Of a stretch of 16,444 nt of DNA, positions 12,621 through 16,444 are shown piece after piece. Numbering within the stretch: the first letter of the stretch is position 1; each line of letters opens with the position of its first letter. The stretch is taken from contig JAJYIN010000021.1 of NCBI GenBank assembly GCA_021790075.1, positions 1 through 16,444 of the forward strand, written 5' to 3'. A model generated the notes under the pieces. It was not told the DNA's origin. It was given only the letters and a program-made list of their open reading frames with translations, and did no database searches. A program made the position numbers and the translations under genes. This DNA comes from Actinomycetes bacterium (GTDB taxonomy: Bacteria; Actinomycetota; Thermoleophilia; BMS3ABIN01).

Positions 12621-13643
12621 ATGATCAGGAAACTCGCTTTAATTGCCGGCATTGGGGCGGTGCTGCTATCAGCTATCTTCATCCTGGCGGGGTGCGGCGG
12701 TCTTCCGGACAACGCCGCTGCGAAGGTCAACAACGTCATCATCACCCGCGACGACGTCGCGGACCGCATCCGCGTCATCAAGGGCCTCGAGCCGTCGCAG
12801 GTCCCCTCTGATCCATCCAGCGACGCCTATAAGCAGTTTCAAAGCGGTGTGGCCCGGCAACTGGTGGCCGAGGAGATGCAGAGGCAGGAGGCCGAGAAAC
12901 GCGGCATCACCGTTTCTGACGATGAGATCGAGAACGCCCTGAAGCAGGTGGTGGAGGATAAATACCTGGGCGACATCAACAAGATGCAGGACGACTTCAC
13001 CAAACGGGGGATCACGATCGACGACCTGCGCGCGCAGCTGAAACGGCAGCTGGAGTACCAGAAGCTGCTGAAGCAGATCAAGGATGAGGTCCCGGTGACT
13101 GATCAGGAAGTGCGGGATGCCTACATCGCCGCCAAGAGCACGTTTGTACAGCCGGAGAAGAGGCAGGTGCGCCAGATAGTCCTGCCAGACCAGGCTTCGG
13201 CCCAGTCGGTGTTCCAGAGGGTGCAGTCGGGCGAGGACTTTGCGACGCTGGCAAAGGAACTCTCTATCGACAACGCCACCAAGGCCAACAGCGGCCTTGT
13301 AGGGCTGGTGCCCCAGTCATCACTGCCGCCGGCTGTGGCCAGCGTGGCTTTCTCGCTGGCGAACGGCAGCGTGTCGCAACCGTTCAAGGGCGATCTGGGC
13401 TGGTATGTCATCAAGGTGGAGCTGATCACCCCGGCCGTCAACCAGACGTTCGACCAGGTGAAAGACCAGCTGGCCGCCAATTTGGCCAATCAGCACCTGG
13501 CTGCGCAGTGGAAGGATTATCAGCAGAGCCTGAAAGACAATTACACGGTGGAGTACGCCGGCGATTATTCATATACGTCGACTGGCATTCCCGCCGGTAC
13601 TGCCCAAGGCACGGGTTCCACCAGCGCCGGGCCGGGCCAATAG
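12621..13643 (+). CDS. SurA/PrsA-type peptidyl-prolyl isomerase lipoprotein
   Basis: This 340-residue secreted chaperone begins with a lipoprotein signal: basic MIRK, hydrophobic 5-21, lipobox LAGC with C25 as the lipidated residue. Residues about 34-165 form a helical SurA-like N-terminal domain (VNNVIITRDDVADRI and many charged helices). Residues about 175-270 fit a PpiC parvulin domain (RQVRQIVLPDQ, SGEDFATLAKELS, GLVGLVPQSSLPPAV, GWYVIKV). The last 30 residues are Gly/Ser/Thr-rich and probably disordered. It should help fold exported proteins outside the membrane. GAAGGGA precedes the ATG. The ABC exporter genes follow after 46 nt, which may only be co-location. Confidence 0.92.
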   Translation: MIRKLALIAGIGAVLLSAIFILAGCGGLPDNAAAKVNNVIITRDDVADRIRVIKGLEPSQVPSDPSSDAYKQFQSGVARQLVAEEMQRQEAEKRGITVSDDEIENALKQVVEDKYLGDINKMQDDFTKRGITIDDLRAQLKRQLEYQKLLKQIKDEVPVTDQEVRDAYIAAKSTFVQPEKRQVRQIVLPDQASAQSVFQRVQSGEDFATLAKELSIDNATKANSGLVGLVPQSSLPPAVASVAFSLANGSVSQPFKGDLGWYVIKVELITPAVNQTFDQVKDQLAANLANQHLAAQWKDYQQSLKDNYTVEYAGDYSYTSTGIPAGTAQGTGSTSAGPGQ

Positions 13644-13689
13644 CAAAATCTCTTGTAGTAAAAAGTACCATTGGGGCATTTTGGGGCAA

Positions 13690-14634
13690 ATGAGCACAAG
13701 AGGGGCAATGCCGCCTGCCATTGAAATCCAGGGACTGACCAAGGTGTACGGCGCCGGGGAGGACCAGGTCACAGCCGTAGACAACCTCGATTTGACGGTC
13801 GAGCAGGGTGAGGTCTTTGGTTTCCTGGGGCCAAACGGCGCCGGCAAGACCACCACCGTGCAGATGCTGATGCAGATCGTCTTCCCCACATCCGGCAGCG
13901 CCAGGCTGATGGGAAAACCGGCCGGAGATGTTAAGACAAGGGAGAAGATCGGATACCTGCCGGAGAAGTTCCAGTTCCACGCGTTCCTGCGCGCCGAGGA
14001 GTTTCTGGATTTCCATGCCCGCCTGTACGGGATGGAAAATCCTCGTCGCAAGGCCCGCGTCCGGGAAGTGCTGGAACTGGTCGGCCTTAAGGATAGCGCC
14101 CGTTCCCGTATCCGGACATTCTCCAAGGGGATGCTGCAGCGCATCGGCCTGGGGCAGGCCATCATCAACGATCCTGAGCTTCTGATCCTGGACGAGCCTA
14201 CATCGGCGCTCGATCCGATGGGCCGCCGGGATGTGCGGGAACTCCTCAACCGGCTCAAGGACTCCGGCACCACCATTTTCCTCAATTCTCATATGCTATC
14301 CGAGGTGGAGATGATCTGCGGCCAGGCGGCCATAATGAATCACGGCAGGCTCGTGCGACTGGCGGACATGGCTTCTCTCACCCGGCCCTCGCACCAGGTG
14401 GATGTGAAGGTGGAAGCCCTGCCCGATGCGGCCATGGTCATGATCGAGAGCCTGGCCAAACAGGTGGAATTCAGCCGCGATTCCTGCATGACCGTCACCC
14501 TGGACAGGGAAGAGCAGATTACAGAGCTGGCCGAGATCATCATGAAGAGCGGCGCCAACCTCAAGGAGTTCACTCCCCGGCGGCAGCCGCTCGAGGATGC
14601 CTTCATCAAGGTGATAGAAGGTGAAGGATCATGA
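13690..14634 (+). CDS. ABC transporter ATP-binding protein (ABC-2 type exporter)
   Basis: This 314-residue ATPase powers an ABC-2 type exporter. Walker A GPNGAGKTT lies near residue 50. The signature is FSKGMLQRIGLGQA, followed by Walker B LLILDEPTSALD and the switch region NSHMLSEVE. After about residue 215 there is a C-terminal regulatory domain (VDVKVEALPDAAMVMIESL onward). Starts at ATG 13690 and ATG 13708 are both possible; the latter has AGAGGGG just ahead and gives a more typical length before the first strand IEIQGLTKVYG. Its stop overlaps the ATG of the permease gene in ATGA, so the pair is co-translated. The substrate cannot be inferred. Confidence 0.93.
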   Translation: MSTRGAMPPAIEIQGLTKVYGAGEDQVTAVDNLDLTVEQGEVFGFLGPNGAGKTTTVQMLMQIVFPTSGSARLMGKPAGDVKTREKIGYLPEKFQFHAFLRAEEFLDFHARLYGMENPRRKARVREVLELVGLKDSARSRIRTFSKGMLQRIGLGQAIINDPELLILDEPTSALDPMGRRDVRELLNRLKDSGTTIFLNSHMLSEVEMICGQAAIMNHGRLVRLADMASLTRPSHQVDVKVEALPDAAMVMIESLAKQVEFSRDSCMTVTLDREEQITELAEIIMKSGANLKEFTPRRQPLEDAFIKVIEGEGS

Positions 14635-15446
14635 AAACCTGGACGATGGCCCTCTTCACGCTCAAGGAGACCGTCAGGACAAAGACCATGATTGCCGGTC
14701 TGGTCGTCAGCTTCCTGTACCTGGCAGTGACCCCTGTGCTCAGCTCCACCAGCGGTGGCGGCGCCATCGTCGGTGAGATGGACAAGGCCGCCGCCAGCAT
14801 CGATTTCCTCAACTTCGCCCTCACGGGACTCAACTTCATCGGTATATTCCTGGCCATTTTCACCACGTTGGGGACGGTCTATTCGGAGGTTGAACAGGGA
14901 ACGATTCTGACCGTCGTCACCAAGCCGCTGGAAAGGCGGCAGATCATCTACGGGAAATGGCTGGGACACTCTCTGACGATGATCATCTATGTTCTCCTGA
15001 TGGGCGTGATGCTCTGGATTCCGGCAGCCGTTGACGCAGGGGCCGTCTGGAGCTATTTTCCCGCCCTGGGCCTGGTATGCCTCAATGTCGCCACCATGGT
15101 CAGCCTGACCATGCTCTTTTCCGTCTTCGTGCCTGTGATCGCCAATGCCATCTTTGTCTTCATCATCTTCATCCTCACGGCCAACCTGAGCGTGGTCGAC
15201 ATCATCAACCGCATGAGCGACAATCTCATCGTCAGCATTGTGGCTGCGGGTTTGAGGCTGGTGCTGCCGGTCAGTGAAGTCACGGACCTGGCGGGTTCCC
15301 TGATGCGGACCAGGGCGGCCGAAGCGGCGATGGCGTCCAACTCGGTGCTGGTCCCGCGCGCCTGGTCATTTGCCTACGAGATCGTCTACATGGGGGTGCT
15401 GGTGGTCCTGTCTGCCAGGATCTTCAGGAAGCGTGATCTGGTATAA
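14631..15446 (+). CDS. ABC-2 family transporter permease
   Basis: This 271-residue membrane protein is the permease partner of the preceding ATPase. Hydrophobic segments lie at about 20-38, 62-83, 110-130, 142-162, 165-188 and 246-263. The segment YSEVEQGTILTVVTKPLERRQIIYGKWL (84-111) is the typical ABC-2 coupling region that contacts the ATPase. It starts within the ATGA overlap and follows GAAGGTGAAGG. The 3' end overlaps the convergent DUF1786 gene by 23 nt. Substrate is unknown; such pairs export drugs, polysaccharides, peptides or lipids. Confidence 0.9.
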   Translation: MKTWTMALFTLKETVRTKTMIAGLVVSFLYLAVTPVLSSTSGGGAIVGEMDKAAASIDFLNFALTGLNFIGIFLAIFTTLGTVYSEVEQGTILTVVTKPLERRQIIYGKWLGHSLTMIIYVLLMGVMLWIPAAVDAGAVWSYFPALGLVCLNVATMVSLTMLFSVFVPVIANAIFVFIIFILTANLSVVDIINRMSDNLIVSIVAAGLRLVLPVSEVTDLAGSLMRTRAAEAAMASNSVLVPRAWSFAYEIVYMGVLVVLSARIFRKRDLV

Positions 15447-16444
15447 GCCGCCGGTAGGCCTCCAACAGGCCGAAGCAGCCGGTCAGCATCATGTCGCCGA
15501 GGGGCGCGGCGAACTCCAGGCTGAGGCGTCCTCCGGCCACTGACTCCCGCCGCGGGCCGGTAACAGGCAGCGGCGTCAGCCCGTCCAGCTCGACCGGCCC
15601 GCTCGGGGGGATGCAGCCGTGGCCTCCCTCAGAGAAGACCTCGTCGTCGCTTAATTCAGCGGCTGCGAAGCGCCTGATCAGCTTTTCAAACTTTTCCCGG
15701 TCAAGCAGGCTTGTGTGGTGTTCCACCAGTCCCTGGATGGCGCCGTTCTCGACCAGCGCAGCCAGGGTGTGGCCGTTGCCGACGTTGACAGCCAGCATCG
15801 GGCGCTGGTCAGGGCGTGACAGCAGGGCGCCCCACAAGGCGGCCGGTCCCGTGTCCATCATCACCACATGGGGCACCTGGCCGGCCAGGAGCGAGGCCGT
15901 TGCCTGCATCCTGGTGTAAGGCGCGGGTATTTCCGCGGCGGTCCAGGCGAGGCTGCCCAGGGATGGATCGCGCCCCAGTAGCTCGCGCCAGAGCCGGAAA
16001 CGGAACTTGCGGTTGCTGGCGCCGGGACTGAAGCCGTGGTCCTGGACGGCGACGCAGGCGCCGTCGAACCGGGGGTCGACGCCAAGGCCGGCAAGCGCTT
16101 CCATGAGCCGGGGCATATCCAGGTCTCCGCTGAAAATAGGAATGCTGTGCGCGGGCCCGGCGTCCGGATCCTCGATGATGACGACGCCCCAGGAGCGGAC
16201 CTTGTCCAGATCGTCATTGAAGGTGAATGCGGCGCCGCGACCGGCGTAAAATGGCAGCCCCGCCGCGAGGTGCGCGCGCAGGGCGGCACCTGACGGGCCG
16301 CCGCCCATGGTCACCCCCGTCATCACCACCGGCAGTCCCTGGGAGGTCGCCTGCCTGATGGCTGCGGCGACCTGCTGGGTCCGGGAAGGTATGACCAGCT
16401 TGGGACAGTTCTCGATCGGCAGGCTATCGTCGTAGACAAGGATG
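15424..16444 (-). CDS. DUF1786 family protein (5' end outside the window)
   Basis: The frame stays open to the window edge, so the start is missing; 339 codons plus the stop are visible. At the edge the protein reads ILVYDDSLPIENCPKLVIPSRTQ, the typical early part of DUF1786 (COG4012), which normally follows a short IDVGAGTQD-like start. Later landmarks are VVMTGVTMGGGPSG, CVAVQDHGFSPGASNRKFRF, VVMMDTGPAALWGAL, and MLAVNVGNGHTLAALV, which resembles an ASKHA-type nucleotide site. The old label of pyruvate formate-lyase activating enzyme is not supported, because no CX3CX2C motif is seen. The family is common in anaerobes and archaea, and its function is unknown. Confidence 0.85.
   Translation of the reverse strand, partial: ILVYDDSLPIENCPKLVIPSRTQQVAAAIRQATSQGLPVVMTGVTMGGGPSGAALRAHLAAGLPFYAGRGAAFTFNDDLDKVRSWGVVIIEDPDAGPAHSIPIFSGDLDMPRLMEALAGLGVDPRFDGACVAVQDHGFSPGASNRKFRFRLWRELLGRDPSLGSLAWTAAEIPAPYTRMQATASLLAGQVPHVVMMDTGPAALWGALLSRPDQRPMLAVNVGNGHTLAALVENGAIQGLVEHHTSLLDREKFEKLIRRFAAAELSDDEVFSEGGHGCIPPSGPVELDGLTPLPVTGPRRESVAGGRLSLEFAAPLGDMMLTGCFGLLEAYRRLIPDHAS

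Noticed and set aside
13671..13688. TTGGGGCA direct repeat with a 10-bp period just before the ABC ATPase gene
   Set aside because: It is short and most simply explained as G-rich ribosome-site surroundings; no further copies or dyad support a regulatory role.
15400..15426. Read-through of the UGA ending the DUF1786 gene
   Set aside because: The residues beyond it are merely antisense to the ABC permease and show no family resemblance; the protein is of normal length.

Overview
The window is GC-rich DNA from a bacterium with tightly packed genes. A PcrA/UvrD helicase carrying the C-terminal Tudor-like tail and a PrsA/SurA-type lipoprotein point to a Gram-positive-like lineage. Families common in archaea and anaerobes (DUF211, a VIT1-like membrane protein, FmdE-like, DUF1786, a GcvH-like lipoyl carrier, DsrE/TusA proteins) suggest a strict anaerobe, perhaps an uncultured deep actinobacterial group. 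That placement is inference. No rRNA, tRNA, CRISPR array or intact transposase gene is visible, and no gene-free stretch exceeds 300 bases.

Layout. Positions 1-846: end of a possible upstream gene, then larE. 855-943: a small inverted-repeat element between convergent genes. 941-1177 (-): a NIL-domain protein. 1297-5237 (+): a probable operon of cysE, a DUF211 gene, a VIT1-like membrane protein gene and pcrA. 5308-8660 (-): GcvH-like, HesB/IscA-like, ArsR, pyridine nucleotide-disulfide oxidoreductase and DsrE genes, which read 8660 to 5308 in transcription order. 8898-10420 (+): an overlapping FmdE-like/YwiC-like pair. 10482-11212 (-): tusA-like then dsrE2-like. 11360-12457 (-): a radical SAM enzyme. 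12621-15446 (+): a peptidyl-prolyl isomerase lipoprotein, then an ABC-2 exporter ATPase and permease. 15424-16444 (-): a DUF1786 gene cut by the window edge.

The main discovery is two genes in the 5308-8660 cluster that are each split by an in-frame UGA exactly where the family has its catalytic cysteine. In the HesB/IscA-like gene, UGA (6000-6002) replaces the first conserved Cys (GG-U-S). In the dihydrolipoamide dehydrogenase/mercuric reductase-like gene, UGA (7959-7961) replaces the first Cys of the redox disulfide (GGT-U-LNRG-C). Both UGAs are followed by hairpins with apical loops about 18-26 nt downstream, as expected for bacterial SECIS elements. UGA is a normal stop elsewhere in the window. 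I read both genes as selenoproteins rather than pseudogenes.

The two candidate selenoproteins sit with a lipoyl carrier of atypical GcvH type, a Cys-free ArsR regulator and a DsrE protein. A TusA/DsrE2 pair and a radical SAM enzyme with extra C-terminal cysteines are nearby. Together they look like a sulfur-relay or lipoate-linked redox module in which selenocysteine supplies the reactive sites. The tusA-dsrE2 unit and the radical SAM gene share an AACCGGTT palindrome at the same distance from their start codons, which hints at co-regulation.
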